A DNA stretch of 64,000 nt from Limnoperna fortunei (lineage: Eukaryota; Mollusca; Bivalvia; Mytilida; Modiolidae), in assembly GCA_944474755.1 (NCBI GenBank), contig OX104122.1:20547714-20611713 (forward strand), given 5' to 3'. Shown in pieces: positions 12,843-25,379 of this stretch. Every line of letters begins with the position of its first letter. The stretch's first letter is position 1. The position numbers and the translations under genes were made by a program. The notes beneath the pieces were generated by a model. That model had not been told where the DNA came from and did no database searches. It worked only from the letters and a program-made list of their open reading frames with translations.

Positions 12843-12995
12843 TGACACCCGTCGTGTTACATGTACTTCTGCTGTGATCTAAATGTGTGACACCCGCAGC
12901 GTTACATGTATTTCAGCCCTGATATAAATGTGTGATACCCGCCGTATTATGTACTTCTTTCCGGATCTACATGTATCACACTGGCCATGATACAT
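12843..12995. repeat. Tandem repeat, about 57 bp unit, three copies
   Basis: 'tgtgacacccgc-gtgttacatgta' recurs with 'gatctaaatg' between. It sits between units A and B, next to a dispersed repeat at 13017. Confidence 0.55.
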
Positions 12996-13016
12996 GCTCT
13001 TCTGTTAAACATTAGT

Positions 13017-13410
13017 GCTGGGACCATACTTGGAGGGTTCCCAGTGCTCGACTCACAGAGCAGCCCAGGGCGTCCCCGGGTGGCAGATAGGGTAGACCTC
13101 TCGTCAGGTCATTTAACAGTATAGCCTGAAAACCTTAGTGGGTAACGTGTTTGGAAAGTGCCATGCTCCTGGCACGATAAAGACGCGCATTTTGCAGATT
13201 TCGAGTATGCTCATTGTAGCCGCTACAAAGGGATAAATTCTCCAACCCTACTCAATACTTCATACTTTTCCAGTGGCAGTCAAAATTATGTTCCCTGTTG
13301 CCCATCGCACCTCTTTTCTCCATTGATTAATTGTTTGTTAACTTGTTCTCGTCCCAATGTAGCTGAAATACTGCTTGCCGGGCGTAAAGCAAACATCCAA
13401 TCAATAAACA
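13017..13410 (-). repeat. Dispersed repeat family R2, nearly full copy
   Basis: Inverted match to 37781-38160. Shared blocks include 'actcacagagcagcccaggg', 'tagtgggtaacgtgtttgga' and 'ctgcttgccgggcgtaaagc'. The other end reaches the TTGA-rich sequence near 13540. No coding potential seen; probably a short non-autonomous element. Confidence 0.6.
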
Positions 13411-14107
13411 GGCGTTAGGCAATTAGGCATAACAATACAACAGATTGCTAAACGTTTTCAAACTTACCCTTAGACAGAAGTTTGTCTTCCAGAGATTGAA
13501 GAATTACTTGGTATTTGTAATTTTTTTATTGAATGATTGATTGATTTGGTTATATAAGTTCAGAAAGCGAAATCGCAAGCATATTTTGCTGAAGTGAAAA
13601 CGTTAACAAACAACAAGTCAACGTATAAACGGGGTGGGACATAATTAACACAATTTCGACTGCCACTGCAAAATATGGATTAATGGGTCAAAGCAGAGAC
13701 TGTTTGTAGTGGCTACCATATATAAGCAAATTCATACACCAGTTTTGGTCGCTTGTTTCTTTGAGATATTGATAACATTTCTACATTTACAAAAACATTT
13801 CCACAGCGGAATAACACTGTACATACCTTTGTAAGAATGCATGGCGTGTCAAGGTTTCATTGTTCAACATTAAGTAGAGTTAGGGAGAGATAAGATGTAA
13901 CCAAAATAGTACCTTGTATAGTATACAATTGATATAATTAATATTAAATCGTACAAAAATATCAAGTATCATTTAAAAATTAGATTCCGTAAACAACATC
14001 AATATACCGTATGCATATAAAACTTAGTCTTTGATTAAAAAAAAAAATTTTATGACATGACTTCAACCAAGTACAGAGAAGAGCCCAGTTCTGCTAGTAT
14101 TAGGAGA

Positions 14108-14328
14108 CTAAACCGGGGCCTTGCAAATAAAGCCTTGTTTGTAGTTACAATCATAATCATCCCATTTGTAGTCATGTATCTTCCATAGTTGCACACATAT
14201 GTAGTTTTCTTGATATATTTTTGGTTCATTCGGCGCCCAGTACGTGAAGTTCATAGAAGCCGTTCGTCCCGGTAAGAACCATCTGGGTTCATCATTGACC
14301 AATTTCCCGCCAATCCATGTATCTGTTT
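14108..14328 (-). CDS. Copy B exon 6: C-terminal part of the C-type lectin domain and stop
   Basis: 221 nt: DTWIGGKLVNDEPRWFLPG, FTYWAPNEPK, ICVQLW, KWDDYDC, FICKAPV and TAG. Confidence 0.86.
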
Positions 14329-17300
14329 CTGAAAAATAGAAAAAAGTAGTTTTAGAAGGAGAGTTAGTTTTGCAGAAAACAGATTTAAACACACCATTGA
14401 CTTTGACATCGTTGCAAGCTATAGTCTATACTAAACTTTACCGTGTCAATCCGACGGGATTTTGCCTGTCAAAATGGAAAACTGCTACCGCGTTTGGTCG
14501 AGTTTATGGTCCTTTTGTAAATCTTTTATTACACTTTTTGAAATCAATAATTATTTTCCACAGCTAAACGGCGTTGTGAAATGCGGCTGAATTTTCATTT
14601 TGAGACATCGATTTTTCATACTAAATTTTGACCTTGTTTTGAACGGAAGTGTACGTTAGGAAAATTCCATTGTTGTCTATTCGTAATCCTTCGGGTAATG
14701 TCGTCTGCAATTGAGGCGGGAAAAGTCTCGCGGTTTGTCCGAATACCATTGTATGTTACGAAAGCAGACGAACGTTTGTAAACAACATTAGACCCCTTTA
14801 GAAACAAAAATGACTGACTTAATATGGACATTTGATATACCAAAATGAAAATTCAGCCGCATTTCACAACGCCGTTTAGCTGTGGAAAATAATTGTTGAT
14901 TTCAAAAAGTGTAATAAAAGATTTACAAAAGGACCATAAACTCGATCAAACGCGGTAGCCGTTTTTAATTTTGACAGGCAAAATCCCGTCGGAATGACAC
15001 GGTCAAGTTTAGTATAGACGGCTTGATTATGATAATCATTGAATGTTCGGTGGTCCTTGCATGGATCGTTATGAATTAAGCTAAATTTTTGTTTTTGTTT
15101 TATAATTTTATAATATGCCAACATTGGATGAGTAGGGTTGATTGATTTGACATAAGAAGTTCAATGATATATGTATACACACTAGATACTTAATGGCCAC
15201 AATTATAAATAAATTTACAAATTTACAAATAATATTTAACCATTTCAACCATATATTTTTTTATAAATAAAATGTGTATTCATTTTTTACTGGTATTGTC
15301 CCTTTTACGAAGGCATCTTCCTGTAGTTTGACAGTTTTAATACAAATTATAAGCATGTCCCTTTATTATGTACTCAACGTATATCATTTTACATTGTGCG
15401 TATTGTTACTTTTCGTTTTACTGCAGACTCGCATTTTTGTTGTATTTAAAAGTGTATAACCCTATCGAAATTAAACTAACAAGCTAACCAAAGAATAACA
15501 ACCAAGTTAGAGAAATTTAACATTTCGCAATTATAAGTGGAAAATAACTTAATTGTAATTGCTTTTTCCAATTGGTACCGCACAGCATTTGAGATCCTAA
15601 AAAATCGGCTGAAACCCCGTGAAAACAGTTTGTGTCAAATATAATGTTTAAACTTTATTATTAACAAAAAAAAGATTGATCAAATGTTTGTTCACTCTAA
15701 GGTTGCGGGATAGAGTCTTACTGCGGGAACGGTGAGCTCGACTCCAATCTTTATTGACAAGGAGGGCAGGTTTCAAGTTTTTCTGTCTTAGGTCGGTGTT
15801 TTTTGGTTACCCCGGTGTCCTACCCCAATAAAAGCAGGTCACCACGATATAGCTGAAAAAATGTTTAGGTGGCATTAAACACCATTTAAACAAACAAATT
15901 AAAGTTTATTGTTAAAAGCTCAAGCTCAGGGCTTTTATAAATATCCCCAAACCCAATATAAATTAATATCTTTGGTTTTTTCTTTAGATGCCGTGTTCAT
16001 TGGCTCACTTTCTATCCGTCTAAAGCGCAAATGAAAAAAAACCATTTCTACCTACTTGAGTATAACTTTGTTTTATCAATCACCCAGTTCGATTCCGAAG
16101 GGGACCATATAGATGCCAGCATTGCCTTTTTCTGTTTACAAATAGTCTGTAGAAAAATTGTAATATAAATCGTTTTATTAAAGTATGGGACTACATTTAG
16201 GGAAAATGTAAATTTCCTTTCAATTGCATTTGTAACATTTAGGAATATATTGGTTATTTCGTGCATGAGTTACAGTTGGGAAAATCTGAGTTTTTTATAC
16301 ACACAAGCATTGGGGATATTTGGGAATATATAGGTTATTGAAGCACGAGTCATATTTGGGAAATTGCGGATTATTTCTAGAGTTGGGAAAATATTAGTTT
16401 TTTTTCACACAAGCATTAGTGACATTTGGGAAGATATAGGTTATTGATGCACGAGTCATATTTTTGAAATTAAGGATTATTTCTACATTTGGGGAAATAT
16501 GAGCCAATTCCTAATAAGAGTTACTTTTCTTCTTGCGGTATTCTACTCAGCATTAGGGCATTTAATAAAATCTTTATTTATCTCATGTTTTATGTAATCA
16601 ATGTACCGTTACTTACAAAGCAGAAAAATTACGGTAGAAAGTATATAACATCATTGAAATACCGTCTGTAAGCCAGGAGAGATAACTTCTTTTTGAAGTG
16701 CAGTTACCTTGCATGTAAATAAGACAGCCTATTATACATATTGACTTAAAGTATTGTTTAACATTCACATTTAACACTGAGCCATACTACACGGAATTAA
16801 ATAACTTTGTTAACTTGTTGTCAATTAAGTAGGCGACCAAGTTTCAGCCCTTAAAACGTCGTCATAAGTACACTTGCTACGTGTCATTTTAAATAAATTA
16901 AAAAGAAAGAGAATAACGAGAAGTCTTGTTGTAATCAAGCCTTGTACACAAACCTGGGCGTTTTCCCATGATGCAGAAGTTGTACTAAAGCAATAGCATG
17001 CGCCTACCATGTCATTGCGTATCCACCCACCTTCGCAATCGAGAAAAATGTCATTGCCTTTGTCTTGATCTGAAATAAACATATTGTTACAATTCTATGT
17101 ATGTTAATGATCAATGTAAGCTCTCTGGATTTGTAACTTGTAGAAACTGCAAACACATATTTGCACACGTCCAACAATTACAATAAACCTGTAAGTAGCC
17201 TACCGGCCTCGCGTAAAGGACTCAGAGTGTCAACCATCATGAGTTACAGATTAAGTTTTTGAATTTTGTTCCCTTTCGGTAATTGTTGAAGACGTAATGG

Positions 17301-20300
17301 CCTTAGAACTTATTATTAAATATGCAATAGTATTCACACGTGTCTTTCATTCTTAAAACAACACGTCTTAAAATCAACAAACAATCAGTAGGAGAGATTT
17401 GAATTTTAGTGATTTGTTTTGATAAGGCTTATAGTTGTACGCGATTTCGTATGGTCATAAATTTATTCCTCATTTAAAATCTGTATGATATACATGCGCA
17501 GTGCAATGAAGGTGCTCGAACAATTCCATACATTCATCCTGTATGCAAATAAAGTTCATTATCTACATTGTCAGAAAATATCAGTATTGTATGCAGTTCC
17601 TTTTCCATCCTGATTGAATCTCGTCAGAACAATTCTTGTTTATATACTGTGTAAATATAACCTACTTACTCATAATGTTTGATCAAACTGCTCACACGAT
17701 TGTTAACAAATTGGCTAAATATTTTCGACTTAAATACGTTTTATCTTGCATTTGCAAAGAAATTAGTTGAAATAATTAAATTGTTTCAAGAAGAACGAGG
17801 TTGATAATCTTAAATGATAATTTAAGTAATTGTTAATATTAATAAAGGCATAATTACTTGGACAACAGTCTTTTGTGTTACATGTAATTTGCCTTAAGCG
17901 TTCGCCATCGCAACTTTTCCCGCCATTTTCAGGAGAAGGATTTGTACATTCTCTATACTGTTGCAGGATTCCAACTCCACAGGTAACACTACAAGTTCCA
18001 TGTGCGTTCCAGTTACTCCACTGTCCGTCAACTTAAATGTTTTATCAGAATTATGTACCGTTTAGGTTGATTTTTATTCACAAATATTTATGAAATTTCT
18101 AGCATATTTTATCTTTGCAGTCTTACAAAATATCTTACACGTTAATTTGTGTCAACACACAATAACATAAACTTTCAAGTTTGTAGTTATCTTGTATTAG
18201 TTCTTGTAATCAAATGGGTAGTTACATGATATCCCCATTGAAATTATATTTTTGAAATCATGTCCACAAAGATTGATTGATTAATTGGTTCATGTAAAAT
18301 GAATGCCGGTATGTCAAAATGACGGTGTTTCTTGTCAAAAATTTCGACACAGACTGACCAACGAATGGCCTTAGTCATTGCGTGTCAATATAAATAAATA
18401 ACGTAAACAATCATAACATATTGATCTTAAACTTTCTCATTTCAACTTAACCCAAATCTTTTTAATAGTTGCTTCTCAGTTCGCTAACCGCGGACGTGCC
18501 GTGCGTTTACTTGGCTTTGCTCAAATATTCCAACAAGATGTAATCAAAATTATCAAGGTGACAAATTCATTACGCCAGACGCGCGTTTCGTCTACTTAAG
18601 ACTCATCAGTGGCGTTTAACTCTAAATGTTTAAGATATTCTTCATTGGGTGATGGAATATATATATATAATTTGTTCATTCCACAAAACCAAACTAAACG
18701 TAGCTCAAGTTGATTTTCTTTTTTTACTTATCGGTATTCGAATATAATACACATACTGCCTACAGTTGAGGGTGGTATTCTTTTCTGAGTGTGGGATCTA
18801 AATCTTTCCCAAAAGCGCATTTTTTAACATGCTGTCATATAAAACCTACCTTTGCAGTGTTCACTCGTACAGTGTCTCGTCATTGTTTCTGTTTCGTTTC
18901 CAGTGCATACTATATCACTAATGCATTTTCTTGACCTTTGACCCATTTGCAATCCATGTCCACATGTCACTGAGCACGGTTCCCATTCCCATTCACCATA
19001 ACTGCTCCAAATATGGTTGCCTTAAAATAATACACTTAAATGTATAATGTATTGTTGTAGCATTGTAACACAGACGTGTGCTATCTTTTCCCGTGTGAAT
19101 ACTTGAAAACCATATGGCTGAGAGTTGTAGCGGTTTGTAGATGATTTGAGTTGAATTCCACAGGCACACTGAACATGTACATTTTATTGTGTGACACTTC
19201 TTGTAATATTTTCGCTGTTTACAAATGAATTAAACGGTTATGAAAATAAATAAATAAATTATAATAAACAATGCAGGTATAAACAAAATACTGAACACCA
19301 AAGAAACTGTCAAAAAGACAATCAACAAATCAAAGTCCGAGAAACCAGCAAACTCCGGAATCAACAACCAAATATATAGTAACTATAGCAATGGCCCTGA
19401 CTTGATACAGTCATTTGAAAAGAAATGGTTGGTTAAACCAGGTTTACCCTTCTCGCTTCCATTACTGTAGTATGTGAGTTTGTTTGTGGATTAAAATGGA
19501 TGGGTATCATATGCCACTAGTCAGTAATAGGTGTATATAATAATCATCGCAGCTAAATCACTGTACAGTACACTAAATTAAAAAAATTGGGAGAATTATC
19601 TGCAACCATATTTTCAAACGAGATAGAATAATTTTCGACAAGGAAGTGTTATCTATAGCAATAACAGAACAACTCGGTAGAAACACAACACTGATCGGGT
19701 AATGACGTTATCCATAACAGCTTGGTGATCTGTTATCCGTAACACACCTCTGATCGGTTGATGACGTCTTCCAATAACAACCGGGGCTGTTATCAATAAC
19801 ATCCTGGTAGAAAACCCCTTTACACACCCTTGATGGATTGATGATTGACCGCTGCGCGTTAAACACGCTCTCGGGTTGTTATGGGTGTCTCGTGGTTGTT
19901 TGGGAAAATATATCAAAAGACCCATGTGATATTGTATATATAACATTCTCCTATATCAGCAAATTTTCTACAAGGATATACAAAAAGGGTTACTTCTGAT
20001 ATAAGTCAAGGTCCTTATATTGTTTAACTGATTATCACAAGGAAGTAAGCACCTTATATTAGGCTGTGCTGTTCTTAATGTCTGGGGATCACTTTTTGTC
20101 GACAGTTCGAAAATTGGTTAAGTACTGTTATATAATAATCACATAAGTGTCAAGAATTTGACTCACAACTTTATAAAACAACCTTGAGGACAGCTTTGTA
20201 CCATACTGCATCACAATCATCGTTTGTAAATAACATTGTTTACTTTTTGTTGTCTATGGTGCCTAAATACGATGGGTTTATAATGTTAATTTTTAAGGAA

Positions 20301-21497
20301 TGGCTTTTATTTATTTGGGTAATATTGTTTTTTGTTTACTCTGCACATTGAAAGCGGATTATGTAAGTAAAGTCAAAAACTAGTTTCATGAATCAATAAC
20401 ACCAAAATCAATTAAACATATTCTGCAAAAATTCATCTAACAAAGAAATCAAACCATCTTTATGGTATATATAGTTACAACAACAACACACGTAGTTACA
20501 ACAACAACACACGCAGTTACAACAACAACACACGTATGGTAAAACGTAGTCCGGTAAAATAAGAATCGAAAACATTGAAAATAAAATTATAGATTTAGAC
20601 CAAACCGAGAAGATCAATAACCCAAAATGTATTTATTCTACAGTAATAAAATTTATTGATGCCTCAATGCGGCGGTTAATAATATATTATTCTGATTTCA
20701 GGACGAATTAGTCTATTTTTTTATTAAAAAGTAATTTAATAAATGTTACGCTGCCGTAAATAATGGAACAATAATTGTCATATCTCAGGTTTGTCTAAAA
20801 TCACACCGTTAACTATACAGTCACCTACTACGTGATTTCATCTATGCTTGGTTCAAATACTGGCGGATTATTGCTTGCAAAGTTGTCTTTAAACTTGCCA
20901 TATAGTTAGTTGTTTTATTCTAGGCGTAACAAGCGGTACGGCCGGTACGGTTCTGATTGCATTACTTTACGGAAAACAGCACCAGTTTTTGTGTAAATTG
21001 AAATAAAAAATGATCGAATTTCATTATATATACTCTTTAATTTGTGAAACGTAAATCGATATTATTTTCATGAAGGCATTACTTAAATATACCACAAACT
21101 TGTAGAGTTCATTGAATTACAAACCCAATCATTAGCGAACCATGATTTATCATAAGTGGCCGCTTTGTGGGGTTATTGGTTAGCCGCCCCACCCTTACGC
21201 CATCATGCTGCTTCCTAAGGCGGCCACTACCTAACAAATGTCCTAGTGATGGCAATGGTGCTAGGATAATAATTACCAAAACAAATTACCTATATATGAA
21301 CAGGATCCCTGTATATATGGCAAAATAATTAGCATTAATGCTAAAGTCATGTAAACCGTCACAACACATCCGGAAACCAGACCAATCAAACAGGAAGTCC
21401 AATTAATATTGAACAATAGTCTAAATATTCTCCATCTATGTCCATTCACCACCTTATTGTTGTCATTTGGTCTCTCTATAAAGACTGCAGCATCCAT
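14108..21497 (-). CDS. Copy B: type II membrane protein with two TSP1 domains and a C-type lectin domain, 6 exons
   Basis: Joining 21497-21290, 19020-18850, 18031-17858, 17069-16954, 16146-16056 and 14328-14108 gives 981 nt (326 aa plus stop) with no internal stop and GT-AG introns. Order is tail, anchor (CLIGLVSGCVVTVYMTLALM), TSP1, TSP1, CTLD. It matches copy A exon by exon; only exon 6 is one codon shorter. At the sugar-contact position it has EPK. Its introns carry insertions absent from A or C: a palindromic transposon at 14429-15014 and a dispersed-repeat copy at 19279-19660. Ligand and tissue are unknown. That both A and B remain open suggests selection on each, but that is inference. 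Confidence 0.82.
14429..15014. mobile_element. 586-bp palindromic DNA transposon (MITE) with TA target duplication
   Basis: Arms of about 190 bp (14429-14610 and 14835-15014) are near-perfect inverted repeats with termini TACTAAAC and GTTTAGTA. TA flanks both sides (14427-14428 and 15015-15016). The paralogous intron of copy C (about 30040-30085) reads 'atagtctagacgtcttg' with nothing inserted, giving the empty site. TA duplication fits Tc1/mariner-type transposition; no transposase is encoded. Confidence 0.85.
15700..15897 (+). mobile_element. SINE remnant in CTLD intron of copy B
   Basis: The body ('cccaataaaagcaggt', 'gatatagctgaaaaaatg', 'ggcattaaacaccatt') and a CAAA tail are visible. 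Equivalent remnants sit in the same intron of A (about 4310-4360) and C (30478-30590), so the insertion predates the triplication. Confidence 0.6.
16056..16146 (-). CDS. Copy B exon 5: middle of the C-type lectin domain
   Basis: 91 nt: TICKQKKAMLASIWSPSESN, then WVIDKTKLYS, donor CAA|GTAGGT. Acceptor TTCTACAG. Confidence 0.82.
16954..17069 (-). CDS. Copy B exon 4: N-terminal third of the C-type lectin domain
   Basis: 116 nt: NQDKGNDIFLDCEGGWIRND, then ACYCFS and SWENAQ|GTTTGT. Acceptor ATTTCAG. Confidence 0.85.
17858..18031 (-). CDS. Copy B exon 3: second TSP1 domain
   Basis: 174 nt, phase 1-1: VDGQWSNWNAHGTCSVTCGV, then NPSPENGGKSC, ending KDCCP. All the TSP1 cysteines are present. Confidence 0.86.
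18850..19020 (-). CDS. Copy B exon 2: first TSP1 domain
   Basis: 171 nt, phase 1-1: WSSYGEWEWEPCSVTCGHG and onward to TSEHCK. Donor AAAG|GTAGGT. Confidence 0.85.
19279..19660 (+). repeat. Dispersed repeat family R1
   Basis: Contains 'gaaactgtcaaaaagacaat', 'aatggccctgacttgataca', 'ggttaaaccaggttt', 'cactagtcagtaataggtg' and 'ttttcaaacgagat'. Lies in intron 1 of copy B. No ORF of note; family identity beyond 'seen in mussels' is not established here. Confidence 0.6.
19690..19850. repeat. Tandem repeat, units about 60-78 bp
   Basis: 'ctgatcgggtaatgacgt', 'ctgatcggttgatgacgt' and a weaker third unit. Unit A has one copy near 8978. In intron 1 of copy B. Confidence 0.45.
20473..20536. repeat. 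21-bp repeat, three copies
   Basis: 'agttacaacaacaacacacg' starts at 20473, 20494 and 20515. Unit A near 9325 has a single version. The Cys-rich antisense frame across it is an artefact of the repeat. Confidence 0.8.
21290..21497 (-). CDS. Copy B exon 1: cytosolic tail and membrane anchor
   Basis: 208 nt from ATG at 21497 (MDAAVFIERPND) to donor ATAG|GTAATT. Same anchor as copy A; the juxtamembrane outside sequence reads GSCSYI, adding a Cys that A and C lack (GSSSYK, GSSLYK). Confidence 0.85.
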
Positions 21498-21814
21498 TTT
21501 AAAAAGATTTTTAAAAATGATCCAGAATAAAGAAATATAATAGCATTTTTATAATAATAATACATATCCTGTCTTGCATAAGTGTGTACTTGTAGTAGTT
21601 GAATATGATGTATTGTTTTAAGTGGGTACTAAACTTTATGTATAAGATATTCAAAACTTCTGTTCACATAGTTACATGGGCAAAAAACAATTTTAAACAA
21701 TTTCGTAAATCCTGTTTTCCACACAAAGTACACATGATTTGAAGTGCGAATATAATTGCTTTGACGTGCTTTCAAATTGATAACAACAAACAATAATGGC
21801 CTTCTCAGTAAGAC

Positions 21815-21883
21815 GTGGACATCCAGAATTGTCAACTTGCGTGGGAAGACAACGCAAGCAAGTTGACAATTCTGGATGTCCAC
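21815..21883. repeat. Perfect 26-bp inverted repeat (hairpin)
   Basis: 21815-21840 and 21858-21883 are exact reverse complements around a 17-base loop. It lies about 320 bp upstream of copy B's start codon. Confidence 0.85.
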
Positions 21884-22340
21884 CGATTAACGAGGTCACA
21901 ATTGTTTTATATAACCGAGCAAACCAACATAGACCTAACATGCTTTTAATGGCGTTGTTTCTCATAATTATGTATTGCTAAACTTCGTTTTCATCGATTA
22001 TTACAAATTTAAATAATACAAATTGTTTTAAATTATCGACTACTTGAGTTAAATTAATTAGGGTTGTCCAGGGCGAGGCATAGTATTGTCTCCCCCTTTC
22101 CGGTTCGGATTCGAGGTTGTCACCCTCTGCAATCAAATTTTCGGCGTTGTCTATAGCAAGACATCTCATTTATTTATAAGACACATGATATTGTTTTCAG
22201 CCAATCAGTAAGTGTTTTTAAGTGAGGTTTAATAATTATAATTATTTCGATTAAGTAGAAAGTTTGTAATTTTTATCGGTTTATCTTGCACACACTTATG
22301 TGTAACCACTTTTTAGTGATACCCTATCACGAATCGAGTA

Positions 22341-22614
22341 GGGGGCCTCGGTGGCCGAGCGGTTAATGTAGTTCGTCTAATATTGACCAAATGGTCTGTT
22401 AACACTGAGATTGTGGTTCGATCCTCATTGCGGGCAAAGTGCGTTCGATCTTACCTTACTTGACAAGGATCATCATTGCCAGTTTTCCTACCGAAGGTCG
22501 AGGGTTTTCTCAAGGTACTCCGGCTTCCTTCTCCAATAAAAACTGGATGCCATTATATAGCTGAAAAATTGCTGAATGTGGCGTTAAACAACATTCAAAC
22601 AAACAAACAAAAAC
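22341..22614 (+). mobile_element. Full-length tRNA-headed SINE with target-site duplication
   Basis: The A box is at 22352-22362 (TGGCCGAGCGG) and the B box at 22415-22424 (GGTTCGATCC), followed by the common body and a CAAA tail. Flanks are 'cgaatcgagt' and 'cgattcgagt', a 10-bp duplication with one difference. The head resembles a Leu/Ser-type tRNA. Confidence 0.8.
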
Positions 22615-22621
22615 GATTCGA

Positions 22622-23640
22622 GTTTTTTGGGGGAAAACAAATGTATAACCTTAAATAACGAGACTGCAGTTCTGTTTTTTTAAATAAATAATTATCATAT
22701 ATTACCATTGGGTGTAAATGCAAATAAAAAATATAAATGAAAATTATTTAAGAATGTCAAATTCAAATTGTTTTAATATTATACTTAGAATTCAAATTTA
22801 TTCCAATATTCATACACTAGGATGCACTTTCTGTAGATATTCGGACCTGCTCATATTTTAGAACGTAGACAAAACGTCTACAATGTCTTGTAACAAATAA
22901 AATTAGATATTTTGCATACTTTGTTTATCTTTAGAGGGGTGAGGTCTTCATTTTTACTTTCATCGTCTCTGTGCAGTTTTCATTCTCTCAAATCAGGGGT
23001 TACAAGTCCACGTTTGTGTGATAATAGATCGAACGTGGAATCAGAACCCCTGACTTGGAAGGATTCGTAACTTTTTGATAAGCATATAGTTCACGCCATA
23101 TGTGCATTTGTTATGCGACTTACACAATGGTTCCCAATAAATTCCTTGCTTGAAAAAAGTAGTTTGTGTGGGGTCTCGTACTTTCTTTTACTGTTTTTAT
23201 TTGCATTCACTTAACACTGTATGTTTCAGAAAAAAATAATGTACGAATATAATTATTAGAACTTTATGGAAGGTTTATACGTTTTTTGTTTAAATTAATA
23301 AAATAGTGTATCATTGCTTTATACTGTTCCTTTAATTAACGGAACATCCAAACACTTAATAATACTTCATTGGAATATTTCAATATTAGCTTTAACTTTG
23401 CAAATTTCATTCAGCATCACTTATAAAGGAATCTTTCAGTGGTTGAAACATTACAAGATTAATTTTTGTTTTGCTTTTAGGATTAAGCAGCAATAGATAT
23501 TATAAAAGAAAAGGATATTTTTAATTGTTTGCTTTTATAAAAAAGTGCATTTAAAACGATCAATAATGTGTAAACATTCACAGGGTGCAGTAATTGATTT
23601 TGTTGCGGTGAAAGTCATATAAAAAAAATATACTGTTTGT
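22622..23640. other. No gene recognised
   Basis: A/T-rich stretch between the SINE and the unit B PAN-CTLD remnant. Only a 60-aa chance frame and no repeat I could match inside the window. Confidence 0.5.
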
Positions 23641-23654
23641 CTTTTCAGTTGAAT

Positions 23655-24810
23655 ATTCTACGAAGAAGCTAATAGGAGTAACAATCGCTATCCATCTTAA
23701 TTTAGGAAATTGAAAGCTTTTACACACAAGAGTTTTACAAATATTAAAATATTAGAAAATCCAATTGGCGAATTAGCAGGACAGAGTTGGTCTAGCTGTA
23801 ATCTATTCTGATTAGAAACAGCATCGCGTTGTCTGCAATTCCATAACAAGGACCTGTTTGCTGTGGGATAAAGATTTTGTGATCGATATTCCAAGCAATG
23901 TAACAAGCGTAAATGGATAAATGTATTATTATGCTATCAAAGGTTAGTTCATAATAAATCTGCGCGAACAAATATAGTTCGTTAGAAGGTTTTGATAGAA
24001 GATATGTGAATATTATTATTATTTTGCCAAAAATATAGAATGGTAAATGTATAGTATTGTTTAATTATAGTTAATACGAAAAAGTTAAAAATTAAATAAT
24101 GAAATATTGATATAGTACATGTACGTAAAACGTGTTTGTTAAAGTCTGTTGATGTGTAAGGAACTGGAAATAAACACAAACTTATTATACCTCCTAAACG
24201 TACATTTAAAAGTGCTTTATTCTCCCATGTTCTGTTTTGGTCACTTAATTGGAGTTTATCACCACTCACCTTCATCAATTTATTGTCTTTATCAATACAC
24301 TGGTTTATTGTTGTTACGCCAGCAACCACGATATTGTATATGCGTCAACTGCTTTAAAAAAGCACGGAATGCAATAATTGTAGCAAGATTATATTTATGA
24401 AAACATCAGTAAAATCTCGTCCACTTTTACCTAAAAAATTCATAATTTATCTCTTTATATCTTGATATGACATCCTTTATTGTTTAATTATACAATTAAA
24501 ATACTTGATGTCATCTATTAAAGTGAGTTCCTTGATGTAAAACATCCTGTTTTGGATATAATTGTTATTAAGTTTACTCATTGAGATACATAACTTGTAA
24601 CACCGTAGTGTATTACATTTTCAGATTGTACTGTAATGGAGAACATGTGTCTTGCAAACCGCTGATTTATCTATGAACCAGAAACATGCTTTTGCTTTCA
24701 GTACTTGTCAACTTTATATTTATATAAAGATGCTGTCAGTGCATGTACAGCTATGAATGCAATTCTGGCTAAAATTGACAGAGGGCTTTTACAGCATAAA
24801 ATATATATTT
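23655..24810 (+). pseudogene. PAN/apple-like plus CTLD gene remnant, unit B
   Basis: 23655-23942 gives LENPIGELAGQSWSSCNLF, then a stop, then in another frame YNSITRTCLLWDKDF, ending AAAG|GTTAGT. 24625-about 24800 gives CFQYLSTLYLYKDAVSAC and LAKIDRGLLQ. No CTLD end exon was recognised before 25.0 kb. It is oriented head-to-head with copy B. Confidence 0.62.
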
Positions 24811-25184
24811 CTGTATATATAAATTCTTTCTTTATAAGTTAACAGATTTTGTAAATAATATTGTACTTGTAGTTTTGTACTTTTACCTATGCATGACAGT
24901 CTGTGTCTTCCACCTACTCCCACTTTAGAAAGATCACTATTCCTCCTATTCCCTCATGCAAATAATAATAGATGTTTGATATCTAAATTGTTTTTATAGC
25001 AGTTAGGATTAATAAAATTTTACCTGAGATTTGCCTGTATTTTTTTAATTTGCTATAAATTAAGATAAAATAAATTATGTTTTTAAATATTTGCAGATGA
25101 GTACTGAAAGCATCGAAATAATGAGTGAAAGATGTTCATTTAAAATCAAGTCATTCTTAAGTAACAATGGCAAATGCACTACTT

Positions 25185-25370
25185 CGATTTCCTCTATTTA
25201 AGAAGAGAAATCGGTAAAAACTAAGAAATGAAGACTGGGACAATGACACTCAACAGCTTGTAGAAAATATTCCAACATTCCCAACAATTAAGACTGCCAT
25301 GTACAACAAACGAAAGAAGACACTACCAGTTTTACCCAAAATCGTGGATGACATTAACATTGATTAAATT
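25185..25370 (+). pseudogene. Possible FLYWCH/MULE-type protein fragment
   Basis: One frame reads RNEDWDNDTQQLVENIPTFP and then TIKTAMYNKRKKTLPVLP and VDDINID before TAA. I recall an 'lP...K..lyR.R....P.lP...dI' pattern downstream of FLYWCH zinc fingers in transposase-related proteins. The 5' part (25100-25200) contains stops. Identification is from memory of the pattern only. Confidence 0.3.
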
Positions 25371-25379
25371 CATAGAATT

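Noticed and set aside
14616..14843. 75-codon frame in the MITE
   Set aside because: No transposase motif; it falls in the loop of the palindromic element, which is non-coding.
20408..20617. Cys-rich 69-codon frame resembling a small secreted peptide
   Set aside because: The CCCCN pattern comes from the 21-bp 'acaacaaca' repeat read antisense and is absent from unit A.
22341..22430. tRNA-like sequence with A and B boxes
   Set aside because: It is followed by the common SINE body and CAAA tail and flanked by a target duplication, so it is a SINE head and not a tRNA gene.
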